NCBI RefSeq assembly: GCF_020215705.1
Contig: NZ_JAIWNB010000039.1
Location: 1 to 64,000, forward strand
DNA length: 64,000 nt
From: Nonomuraea aurantiaca
Lineage (GTDB): Bacteria; Actinomycetota; Actinomycetes; Streptosporangiales; Streptosporangiaceae
Reading direction: 5' to 3'
Shown piece by piece: positions 34,079 through 42,214 of this stretch (positions are counted from its first letter, which is position 1; every line of letters starts with the position of its first letter). Made by a program: the position numbers and the translations under genes. The notes below the pieces were generated by a model. The model had not been told where the DNA came from. It was given only the letters and a program-made list of their open reading frames with translations, and searched no databases.

Positions 34079-34558
34079 ATGTCAAAGTCGCCAGGGGGTT
34101 CAGGGTCGGCGCCCCGTTCGCGGGCGTGGCGATGGGTGGCGATCGCCACGATCGTGGCGATGGTGGCGTTGCTGGCGCTGGGGCTCGTCGGGTTCTTCGC
34201 CGACCCGCTGCACCTGCCGGCGGACGTGCTGGGGGTGCTGGATCAGCGGGCCAGCGTGGTGAGCATGTTCATCGGCGCGGCCGGACTGGTGGTCGCGGTG
34301 GCGGCGCTGCTGCTGCAGCTGCGCGCCGACCGCACCCAGCCGACCGCCGCTGCGGTCGTACCTGATCGATCGGATGCCGGGCCGGAGACGCCGCCGCAAG
34401 TGGCGGCCTCGGGGGAGCGGTCGATCGCCGCCGGCGGCGACAACACCGGCATCGCCTCGACCGGTGACGGCACGCGGAATGTACAGATGCGGGCGCAGGC
34501 CTCGGGGCAGGGCCGGGTATATCAGGCCGACGGCGACCAGATCATCAACGAGCCATGA
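34079..34558 (+). CDS. two-helix membrane protein with a Gly/Asp/Asn-rich tail
   Basis: 159 aa. After a basic start (MSKSPGGSGSAPRSRAWRWV) come two membrane helices (about 18-42 and 58-80), then a proline-rich linker and a tail with repeated GD/TGD motifs (SIAAGGDNTGIASTGDGTRN, then VQMRAQASGQGRVYQADGDQ and IINEP). Tails of this style precede the NTPase in many actinobacterial STAND proteins. Its stop overlaps the start of the TPR gene (ATGA) but in another frame. I infer that both genes were once one STAND-type gene or operon from which the P-loop part was deleted. Confidence 0.6.
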   Translation: MSKSPGGSGSAPRSRAWRWVAIATIVAMVALLALGLVGFFADPLHLPADVLGVLDQRASVVSMFIGAAGLVVAVAALLLQLRADRTQPTAAAVVPDRSDAGPETPPQVAASGERSIAAGGDNTGIASTGDGTRNVQMRAQASGQGRVYQADGDQIINEP

Positions 34559-35930
34559 CCACCGCCATCGCCCTGCTGGCCGACCTGATCGGCCCGTCCG
34601 CCGCCGCCAACACCGACGCGTTGGAGGAACTGGCCAAACAGCTCGGGGACCTGCCCTTGGCGCTGACCCAGGCCGGCGCCTACATCGTCCGCACCCCCCG
34701 CACGACCCTGGCCACGTACCTGCAGCTGCTGAAGGACACCCCCGACCGCATGCACGCCGCCGCCACCGCCGGCGGCGACGCCGAGCGGGTGGTGGCCAAG
34801 GTGCTGACGCTCAGCCACGCCCGCATCCACACCATCAACCCGCTGGCCGGCCACGTGCTCAACCTGCTGGCGTGCTTCGCCCCCGACCACCTGCCTTGCG
34901 CTGTCCTGGACCGCCTGCCCGATGCCGACCAACAACAGATCGACGAGGCGCTGGCGCTGCTGGCCTCCTACAGCCTCATCACCTTGACCACCGACCCCGG
35001 CGGCCATAGGACGTATGAGCCGCAGGACCTGATCAGCGTGCACCGTCTCATCCAGGCCACCACTCTGGCCCAGCTCACCGATGAGCAACGCGCGGTGGCC
35101 CGTGACCAGGCCGCCGACCTACTGCAGTCCGCCCTCCCCGATGACCCAGAGCAACTGGCCAATTGGCCCGCCTACCAAGTCCTTCTGCCACATGCCCGGA
35201 AAGTACTTCCGCCCGACTCACCCGGTCTAGAGCATCTGATCACCTATCTCAGGGCCACCGGCGACTACACCACGGCCCTTAACCTCCAGCACCAGGTGCA
35301 CACCTACGCGTTGGCAGCATTGGGCGCCGAGCACCCGAAGACTCTGGCCACCCGTCATGACCTCGCCTATATAGAGGGGGAGGCAGGAGATGCGACCACC
35401 GCCCGCGACCAGCTTGCTGCCCTCCTCCCTATCAAAGAGCGCATTTTGGGTGCCGACCACCCCAGCACCCTGATCACCCGGCATGAGCTCGCTCGCTGGA
35501 CGGGGCGGATGGGGGATGCGACCGCCGCCCGCGACCACTACGCCGCCTTACTGTCCCTCGACGAGCACATCTTGGGCGCCGACCACCCGGACACCCTGAC
35601 CACCCGGCACCAGCTCATCTACTGGATGGGGGAGGCGGGGGACGCGGCCGCCGCCGTCCGCGACCAGTTCGCCGCGCTGCTTCCCGTACGCGAACGCGTC
35701 CTGGGTGCCGAGCACCCCGAAACCCTGGTTACCCGCAACAACCTCGCCTACTGGACGGGCAAGGCGGGAGATGCGGCCGCCGCCCGCGACCAATTCGCCG
35801 TCCTGCTCTCGATCCGCGAACGCGTCCTGGGGGCAGTCACCCTCACACCCTGAACACTCGCCAGAAGCTTGCCCATTGGACGGAACAGGCGGAAAACAGT
35901 GGATCAAGGGGTAGCGATCGCTTCATTTAA
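34555..35930 (+). pseudogene. STAND (NB-ARC)-type TPR protein lacking the P-loop, frameshifted near the 3' end
   Basis: The frame 34555-35853 gives 432 aa. It begins at the GxP region of NB-ARC ATPases (ELAKQLGDLPLALTQAGAYI), continues with the winged-helix part (LSHARIHTINPLAGHVLNLL) and then four or more TPR units of 42 residues (LGADHPDTLTTRHQLIYWMG type). Walker A and B are absent: the N-terminal half of the NTPase is gone. Near 35830 (run of five G) a one-base loss shifts the frame; read in frame 3 the protein would go on as SHPHTLNTRQKLAHWTEQAE and end at 35930. So it is both truncated and frameshifted. Confidence 0.75.
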
Positions 35931-35941
35931 CGATGACGCTC

Positions 35942-36046
35942 TCAAACGATCAATGCATCACCACTGGTCAGACGCTCAGAGTAGACCTCTGCAGGTGATC
36001 GGAAACCATGGATCTCCCGTGGTCGGTGGTTGAGTTCTGCCGCGAT
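35942..36046 (-). mobile_element. IS30-family transposase, C-terminal fragment
   Basis: The reverse strand reads AIAAELNHRPREIHGFRSPA and then EVYSERLTSGDALIV before the stop at 35942. This is the C-terminus of an IS30-type DDE transposase (LNxRPRKxLGxxxPxExF style). The match ends at about 36046, exactly where the IS256 transposase begins on the other strand. The two share the sequence CGATCGCG at the junction. Confidence 0.75.
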
Positions 36047-36829
36047 CGCGTGTACCCGGTCCTGTTCGTGGACGCGATCAACGTCAAGATCAGGGACGGT
36101 CACGTCGCCAACCGGCCCATCTACCTGGTCATGGCCGTCACCGTCGAAGGTCACCGCGACATCCTCGGTATCTGGGCCGGCGACGGCGGCGAGGGCGCCA
36201 AGCACTGGCTGGCGGTGCTGACCGAGCTGAAGAACCGCGGCGTGGACGACGTGCTCATGCTGGTTTGCGACGGGCTCAAGGGCCTGCCGCAGGCGGTGGA
36301 GGCGGTCTGGCCCCGCACCATCGTCCAGACGTGTGTGATCCACCTGCTGCGCAACTCGTTCCGGTACGCCGCCCGCCAGGACTGGGACAAGATCGCACGT
36401 GCGCTCAAGCCCGTCTACACCGCCCCGACCGAGGAGGCGGCGCTGGAGCGCTTCTATGAGTTCTCCGAAGTCTGGGGGCGCAAGTACCCGGCCATCGTGC
36501 GCCTGTGGGAGACCAGCTGGAGCGAGTTCGTGCCCTTCCTGGCCTTCGACGTCGAGATCCGCAAGGTCATCTGTTCCACCAACGCAATCGAGAGCGTCAA
36601 CGCCCGCATCCGCAAGGCGGTGCGTGCCCGGGGCCACTTCCCGAACGAGACCGCGGCCCTGAAGTGTGTCTTCATGGCCTTGATGAGCCTGGATCCCACC
36701 GGAAAGGGCCGCAAAAGATGGACCATGCGCTGGAAGGCGCCCTTGAACGCCTTCCAGATCGCCTTCGAAGGCCGCCTCACCCTGCCAACCTCTAGCCACT
36801 TCAACAACCAAGATCAGCCGTTAAGTTGA
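36008..36829 (+). mobile_element. IS256-family transposase, N-terminally truncated
   Basis: 273 codons, of which the part from about 36046 matches IS256-family mutator transposases: RVYPVLFVDAINVKIRDGHV (first Asp), DDVLMLVCDGLKGLPQAVEA (second Asp region), TCVIHLLRNSFRY, and the C-terminal catalytic glutamate segment CSTNAIESVNARIRKAVRAR. About 130 N-terminal residues are missing. The ORF start at 36008 lies in IS30-derived sequence. Terminal inverted repeats were not found. A different IS256 piece lies at 53.6-54.5 kb. Confidence 0.9.
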
Positions 36830-36836
36830 CACTCCC

Positions 36837-36944
36837 AACTGGGTCGACATGGACGAAGACGAGACCGCGGACTGGCGCAAGGTCCTCGCAGATCTGGAAG
36901 CCGCCGCCACGACCTTCCGCCGCGCTGTGAACCTCATCGGCTAA
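36837..36944 (+). pseudogene. short C-terminal coding relic
   Basis: In frame with a stop at 36942-36944 the + strand reads NWVDMDEDETADWRKVLADL and then EAAATTFRRAVNLIG. It has the bias of a real protein tail but no start. It may be the 3' remainder of a gene interrupted by the IS256 element, whose left part is not seen in this window. Confidence 0.35.
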
Positions 36945-36967
36945 GAGGTCGCGCCGATAGGTGATCG

Positions 36968-37345
36968 TCAGCGGCGTCGTTCGGGGCGGTTGGTCCAGCG
37001 GTGGGTGATCCAGGCTCGGCGGATCAGGCTACGGATCGTGATGATGGCGTCGGCGAGGTCGAAGAACGCATCGACGATGGCCGTTTGGCGTTCGTGGCAG
37101 CGGGCGAGCCTGACAAAGGCGTTGTGCCAGGCGTTGGTCCGCTCGATATGCCAACGCTGACCGGCTTGAATGGGGGCCTTGTCACCCTTGTGAGCGATCT
37201 CGCCGGTCAGGCCGCGGCGGTCCAGTTCCTCGCGGGTCTTGCCGGAGTCGTAGCCGGCGTCCAGGTGCACTGTGATGTCGTCAGGCAGCGGGCCGAGGTT
37301 GTCGGCGTACTTCTTGGAGTGCTGAGGTAAGTACGGCTGGATGTG
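36968..37345 (-). mobile_element. IS5-family transposase, C-terminal fragment
   Basis: The reverse strand reads LPQHSKKYADNLGPLPDDIT, then VHLDAGYDSGKTREELDRRG, ERTNAWHNAFVRLARCHERQ and ends RAWITHRWTNRPERRR at 36968. This is the C-terminal half of an IS5-type transposase with the D of the last D-x-G-Y-D motif and the catalytic Glu in ERTNAW. The frame is closed by a TGA just above 37345, so the N-terminal domain is missing. Confidence 0.85.
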
Positions 37346-37353
37346 CCGAGGGG

Positions 37354-37563
37354 TCAGTGCTGGTCACGGCTGGGTTGAAGTTGGTGGCGTAGACCGGCGA
37401 CGGTGAAGCTGAACAGGTCGATGAGGGTATAGGCGGCGAGTCTGCCGTTGTCGCCGGGCCCGGTGGAGCAGTGAGCGGCAAGGAGTTGGCAGACGTCGTC
37501 GCCGCTGCGGAGGAACTCATCGATCGTGGTGAGCAGGTCGAGGTGATCTGCGAGATGGCCGGT
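37354..37563 (-). pseudogene. hypothetical helical protein, 5' end missing
   Basis: The reverse strand reads LADHLDLLTTIDEFLRSGDD, then VCQLLAAHCSTGPGDNGRLA and AYTLIDLFSFTVAGLRHQLQ before the stop at 37354. This is the style of a small actinobacterial helical protein of unknown function that is common in accessory regions. No start codon is found where the sequence begins. It abuts the IS5 fragment, so an IS-linked deletion probably removed its 5' end. Confidence 0.45.
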
Positions 37564-37571
37564 GGGAGCGC

Positions 37572-37724
37572 GAGCTCGAAGAGCGGGCTTTGGCCATAGT
37601 GCAATCCATCGAAGACGAAATGGAGCAAGACGCCCTCGCCCGCTACCTCGCCTGGCGAGACGAAGAGGAGAAGGAAGCCCGGGCGCTACGGCGCCTGTCC
37701 GGAGACGCAGTACAGGACGAGTAA
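37572..37724 (+). pseudogene. short coding relic
   Basis: The + strand frame ending at TAA 37722-37724 reads ELEERALAIVQSIEDEMEQD and ALARYLAWRDEEEKEARALR, highly charged helical sequence typical of a C-terminus. There is no start with a ribosome site. It overlaps nothing else of value and is a remnant in the mosaic of 36-41 kb. Confidence 0.3.
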
Positions 37725-37811
37725 GCACCTCACTCCCCGAAACGAAGGCCCGAACTCCAGCATGTCCGGACCTTCACAGCCCTTGCCTCACTTTCGCTCA
37801 TCAACGCTCAT

Positions 37812-38399
37812 GTGCCGCACACCCAGTACTTCCCATGCAAGGGTCCTGACCGAGCCCGGGTGCTGGCCGCCGAGGCCGCCTGCCAGCTCGCCGTGCTGGC
37901 CCCGCAAAGCCGGATGGTACGACCAGGCCATGACCATCGCGCTGAGCGCCGCCGATCACCCTGCCCTCGCCGATCCGATGCCCGGCACACGGCCCAACGC
38001 GGGTTGCTGATCCAGTCCGCCGCCCACCGCGGCGACCGGACCGGCATGCGCGAGCTCACCGATGAGGCCGCCGTCATCGCAGCCCGGCCTGCGTGTCGGA
38101 CCGTGGCCGCGATCCCGCTGATCTGCACGGTACGGCTAGCCCGCGTCGTGCTGCCCGAGCTGGGTTCGCACAGTCTGGATCGTGTCGCCAGCCGCCTGGG
38201 GCTGACGATCCCGGCCGACCGGCACCGGGCCCTACCCGACGCCGAACTGACCGCGCAGGTGTTCACTCGCCTGGCTGTGAAGGGCCTGCGGGCGGACCAC
38301 TGGCGCACCCTGCTAGAGCTGCAGGCCGTCGGCGGGGTGTACGTCAGACCCGAACCCAGCCACCAGGCGGCCCAGGTGGTGCAAAGCGAGCTGTTCTGA
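37812..38399 (+). pseudogene. chimeric relic with DnaQ-like 3'-5' exonuclease C-terminus
   Basis: The frame 37812-38399 ends with IPLICTVRLARVVLPELGSH, SLDRVASRLGLTIPADRHRA and LPDAELTAQVFTRLAVKG, which matches the ExoII-ExoIII region of DnaQ-type exonucleases (the last Asp motif ALPDAE is kept). In front stands unrelated helical sequence (LIQSAAHRGDRTGMRELTDE) recalling the TPR part of XRE-type regulators, and a further piece of it lies in another frame (WYDQAMTIALSAADHPALAD). So two gene ends have been joined and shifted. Unlikely to be functional. Confidence 0.55.
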
Positions 38400-38654
38400 C
38401 ATCGGTCGGCCAAGGGCTCGACATGGTGCGGCCAGCCCGGACGATAGCGCGATCGTCCCGCGCCGGCGATGGAGCCGAAAACAGGAACCCGATCGGATCT
38501 AAAGAGATCGAGGCGTCGATATGATCATTGAGCCCGCTCCATCCTGAATTCGCAGGTCAAGACCTTGCGTGGGTTGATTTGAGGCTGCTCGTGCTGGTGG
38601 TGCCAGGGTTTCTGACGAGGTGATCATCTGCCGGTGGTTCGTGGGAGTTAAGGA

Positions 38655-39184
38655 TTCCGCGACGGCCTGGCGCGCGGCCCGATCAGGCGCCGCGCTCCTC
38701 TGGCTGGAGGCGGCCTTCTGCCTCGGCCTGGGCGGCACCATCACCACCATGACCTATCTGGCGCTGCAGGTGCACGACCTCGGCGAGGGCGGCACGGACT
38801 GGTTCTACGCCGTCCAGGGCACCGCGGGCCTCCTGGCCCTCTTGGCCGTCGCTCCCCGCCTGGAACGCCTGACCCCGACGCCCGCCTCAAGATCATCGGC
38901 TGGACCTGCGTGTCCCAGGGCGTCTTCACCGCCGTCCTGGCCGTCCCGCCCCCGTCACCGCCGTCCTCATGCTGTGGGCGTGCGCCGCGTTCGCCGAGGT
39001 CCTCTACTCCCCAGCAGCCATGGCCGAACTGCTCGCCGCAACCACCAACGACACCTGCGGCCGCGTCATCTCCCTCTGGAGCGCCGTCGCCACCACAAGC
39101 CTCGCCCTCTCCGCCCTCACCTCAGGCTTCCTCCTCGACCACATCGGACACCGCCCCCTCCTCACCCCCCCGACCTCCTCATGA
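38655..39184 (+). pseudogene. MFS transporter relic, frameshifted
   Basis: Membrane sequence is seen in two frames: SGAALLWLEAAFCLGLGGTI, TDWFYAVQGTAGLLALLAVA up to about 38880, then (one frame over) IIGWTCVSQGVFTAVLAVPP and, after another shift, LMLWACAAFAEVLYSPAAMA, SLWSAVATTSLALSALTSGF ending at 39184. The order and spacing fit a shortened major-facilitator protein. At least two frameshifts and missing helices make it dead. The 38400-38654 stretch before it shows nothing. Confidence 0.55.
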
Positions 39185-39223
39185 CCGCCCGGCCTCGCCT
39201 GGCTCCTCGCACCGCACCACCCG

Positions 39224-39946
39224 TCACCCGAGGCCGGGGGCTCCTTTGATGGGTTCGTAGGCGAAAAGGATCTCCCATCGGCCCTCGACGCTCGCGTCGT
39301 CGTCGACCATGACGATGCCGTGCCCGCCGGCGGCGGTCACCAGCATCCATTCGTCGGGGGTCAGCCCGTGCGTGCCGAGCATCGCGTTGGTGTCCAGCCG
39401 TCGGCACAGTGCCTTGGCGACCGCCAGTTCGCTCGCGCCGCCGGTGAGGTCGGCGAACTCCCTTCCCGCGTCGAAGGTGACGGTCTCACCGCCGGACGCG
39501 GGGTCGGCGGTGATGAGTACGGACGGCCGATCCGGCATACCAGATGCGTGCTCGCCGTCGATGACGATCCCTATCCGTTCCGGCCGGATCGGGAACCTTT
39601 CGGCAATGGCCGCGCGAACCTCGAACGGGTCCGGCGCGCCGAGCAGGTAGAGCGAGTAGCCAATCGGCGGATCCTGGCCGAACAGCAGAAGATCGGCGAT
39701 GTCGGGCGGGGTGTCCGGGCAGAAGGTGAACCCCGTCAGCAGCCGCCTGAACTCCACCGCGTCCCCTGCGGCGAGTGGCACCCGTCTGACCACCATGGCG
39801 TTCGCCAGCTCCTCCACCGCCAGCCCGAGCTCACCGACCCGCAAAAGCCGGTCAACGAACTCGGTGGTCCGAGGCTCGATGAGCGGTCCGTACACCTTGA
39901 GCAGCCGCACCGTCGCCGCCCGCCGACCCAAGCCAGGGTCGCTCAC
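39224..39946 (-). CDS. hypothetical protein with a MafI-like N-terminal helical domain
   Basis: From GTG 39946 the protein has 240 aa; the frame stays open to 40141, but the extra N-terminal part is Cys-rich and not convincing. Residues 10-75 (LLKVYGPLIEPRTTEFVDRL, LRVGELGLAVEELANAMVVR) resemble MafI-type immunity proteins (GELGLAxEELxxAL style). The rest is an alpha/beta domain with several short strands (RIGIVIDGEHASG, SVLITADPASGGETVTFDAG). The C-terminal AGGHGIVMVDDDASVEGRWE may be a beta sheet. An immunity-like role is a suggestion only. Confidence 0.5.
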   Translation of the reverse strand: MSDPGLGRRAATVRLLKVYGPLIEPRTTEFVDRLLRVGELGLAVEELANAMVVRRVPLAAGDAVEFRRLLTGFTFCPDTPPDIADLLLFGQDPPIGYSLYLLGAPDPFEVRAAIAERFPIRPERIGIVIDGEHASGMPDRPSVLITADPASGGETVTFDAGREFADLTGGASELAVAKALCRRLDTNAMLGTHGLTPDEWMLVTAAGGHGIVMVDDDASVEGRWEILFAYEPIKGAPGLG

Positions 39947-40195
39947 GTGAACCGTCCGAGGCGCGCGTGCCGCGTCGACAAGGGTCTCCGACAGTCGTAA
40001 CCGAACATCCCTGCATTCTGCATCACACTCACCTGAGAGGAGGGAATCGCCCCAGGCCGTAGGACACTCTTCCTCGTAGCGGGTCGGCGTTCGGAGCGGG
40101 TGATCGTTTGCCGAGGGGTCGCTCCGGTTCGCGTGATCCACCCACTCTCTGTACGATCTTGCCCCGTTATGATCGTTTTGTGGGGGTTTCCGGCT

Positions 40196-40753
40196 GTGAG
40201 CGACCGTGATGGACAGGCAACGCCGCTGCTGGAGCGCATCACCGCGCGTCGCACGGAGCTGACCGAGCAGGCCGAAAGGTTGCGCCTACGGCTGGCCGAG
40301 GTCGAAGGCGAAGCGGAGCGGCTCGGCGTGGCCGAGCAGGTGGTCAAGTAGTTCCTCGCCGAGGACGACGACGGGCAGCAGGAAGCCGACCAGGCAGGCG
40401 ATGAGCTGGTGCCCCTCTACCGGGTGGCGCTCACCCCGGAGCGAGCCGCAGCCCAGATCGAGCAGGGCATCGACTTGACGCCACTGCCCCCGCTGCCTCC
40501 GCTTGCCGGAGGCCGGTTGATCCCCTACCGGCACGAGGCCGACGACGTGAGCGTGTTGCCGGTCGACTATCAGGCGTTGCGGTCGGCGGTGCATGACAGC
40601 AAGGGCCCGGCCTCGTGTAAGGAGATCTGCCGGCAGCTCGGGCTGGGCCTCGAGCCGGGGCAGGTGGAGGGGACGCGAGCCAAGCTGAAACGGCTGGCCG
40701 AGCGGGGCTGGCTGCACAAGACCCCCAGCGGCACGTTCACCGCGCGGGCCTGA
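40196..40753 (+). pseudogene. coiled-coil/winged-helix hypothetical gene with in-frame amber codon
   Basis: Starting at GTG 40196 the frame reads SDRDGQATPLLERITARRTE, a coiled coil (LRLRLAEVEGEAERLGVAEQ), then hits TAG at 40349-40351. Beyond the stop the same frame continues with full coding character (DELVPLYRVALTPERAAAQI, then CKEICRQLGLGLEPGQVEGT and LAERGWLHKTPSGTFTARA) to 40753. The second half reads like a winged helix. The most economical reading is a nonsense mutation in a once complete 185-aa gene, of a kind seen in actinobacterial mobile regions. Confidence 0.7.
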
Positions 40754-40866
40754 CCCTCGCCCGCACCCCCGGAGTCCGCTCGTTCGCTCTCCAGCCCCTG
40801 TTGACCAGGCCGTTCGGCCTTCCGGCTCCGGGTGGGGGCGCGTCCTGGGCGGGGGCTTGACGGCGT

Positions 40867-41262
40867 GTGAAAACAGCCAAGACCACCACGACATCGACCG
40901 CGACGATCGCATCGGCCCAGGACGCGCCCTCGCCTGTCTACTCCAGCAGCCTGTCGCTGTCCACTTCCACCCTCACCATCCTGGCCGACCTGCTGCGCGG
41001 ACACTTGAAGGCGATCGGCTCACGCTGGCGCAAACTGCCCGCCGGGAAGATCGCCGTCATCGTGCTCGCCTTCCTGCGTCACGACCAGCGCCTGGCCGAC
41101 CTGGCCGGCGGCAACCAGGTCTCAGCCTCCACCGTGCGCCGCTGGGTCGGCGAGGTCATCGACCTGCTCGCCGCCCGCGCGCCCCGCCTGGACCGGGCCT
41201 TGAAGAAGATCACGCAAGCCGGTGGTGAGGTCGTACTGCTCGATCGTTATCTAGGGTTGTAG
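40867..41262 (+). mobile_element. IS5-like (DDE_Tnp_4 type) transposase, N-terminal fragment
   Basis: From GTG 40867 the frame reads an N-terminal Ser/Thr-rich leader, then LRGHLKAIGSRWRKLPAGKI, AVIVLAFLRHDQRLADLAGG and NQVSASTVRRWVGEVIDLLA: the helix-turn-helix half of transposases in the IS5 supergroup. The first catalytic region begins (GGEVVLLD) but is cut: the sequence diverges at about 41240 and ends at 41262. The catalytic domain is absent. It is another dead fragment of the 36-41 kb mosaic. Confidence 0.75.
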
Positions 41263-41267
41263 AACCC

Positions 41268-41393
41268 TTTTAGCAGCTCAGAGGACGATGATCTCTTCTT
41301 TCACGTATGGCAAGTAGACCCAGCATGCCGAGCACGATGGGGTCCGGCGCGAAGGCAGCGCGATCGATCAGCGATGGGTCGTTGCGATGAGGC
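41268..41393 (-). other. small ORF of doubtful value
   Basis: A 41-aa reverse-strand frame (MPHRNDPSLIDRAAFAPDPI, then VLGMLGLLAIRERRDHRPLS) runs between the IS5 fragment and the phosphotransferase relic. It has fair sequence character but no visible ribosome site and no known relatives. Confidence 0.2.
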
Positions 41394-41600
41394 ATCGCAG
41401 TGCCGCGTGGGCGGGTGAGCCCCGCGTGGCCTTGCCGCCTGGCCGGCCGTGGACACCGGCGTCGCCGATGAGGAGGCCGACGAGGGCGGCCATCACCGCC
41501 CAGCCGCGGGCGCGGCGCCGGGTCGCGGCCCCCGGGGCCGGCTGGCAGGCGTCATGGAAGCGGTCGGCGGCGCTATCCGACAGCGCGGCTTCTCCCTTGA
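41368..41600 (-). pseudogene. aminoglycoside-phosphotransferase-like, C-terminal relic
   Basis: The reverse strand ending at TGA 41368 reads DSAADRFHDACQPAPGAATR and RRARGWAVMAALVGLLIGDA, then HAALRCLIATTHR. This matches the last helices of APH-type kinases (RGWALxxAL followed by a short Arg-rich end). The kinase core with the catalytic loop is missing; it ends at the promoter of the GNAT gene. Confidence 0.45.
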
Positions 41601-41626
41601 GAGCGGTCAGGATCTAGGGTGCCTGC

Positions 41627-42094
41627 ATGAAGATCCGCGCCGGCGCAGCAGAGGACGCCAGAATCCTGGCCATGCTGAACCCTCACGTTCATGCAATCCA
41701 CGCCGCTCACCGCCCCGATGTCTACCGCGTCGACCCACCCGCAGACGAACTGACCGACTACTTCGCGACTCTCCTGGTCAAAGACGTCACGCGTGTGTTC
41801 ATCGCCGAGATTGATCGTCCGGTCGGGTATGCCGTGGCTGCCATCGTGCGTCGCGAGGAAAACCCGTTCCTCCGCGCCGAATCCTTCATCCTCCTCAATC
41901 AGCTGGCGGTGGATCCACAAGCCGCCAGACGCGGGGTTGCGAGTCAGCTGATCGAGGCCGTGCGGGATGCGGGCAGGCTGGAGGGCTGCCAGAGGCTGCT
42001 AACCGACGTGCTGGACTTCAACGAGGACGCCAAGGCCTTCTATGCGGCGGCCGGATTCGCTGACTTGAAACACGTGCTGGAGCAGCCGCTTTGA
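41627..42094 (+). CDS. GNAT-family N-acetyltransferase
   Basis: 155 aa from ATG 41627. The core has the acetyl-CoA motif region LNQLAVDPQAARRGVASQLI (R/QxxGxG/A variant ARRGVA) and the C-terminal strand FNEDAKAFYAAAGFADLKHV. The protein is complete in length for a single GNAT fold. Neighbours give no hint of the substrate. It begins a short stretch of intact genes after the relic mosaic. Confidence 0.85.
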   Translation: MKIRAGAAEDARILAMLNPHVHAIHAAHRPDVYRVDPPADELTDYFATLLVKDVTRVFIAEIDRPVGYAVAAIVRREENPFLRAESFILLNQLAVDPQAARRGVASQLIEAVRDAGRLEGCQRLLTDVLDFNEDAKAFYAAAGFADLKHVLEQPL

Positions 42095-42214
42095 TGCTTG
42101 CGCGGAGTTGCTTGTCGGCGTACACCTCAACGTGCAGACGCAAGTACAGGCTGATGTGCAAGGGTGCCCTCGTTGAGCTGTCGCCGCTTCGGCGCGTTGA
42201 TCAGAGGGTCAGGC

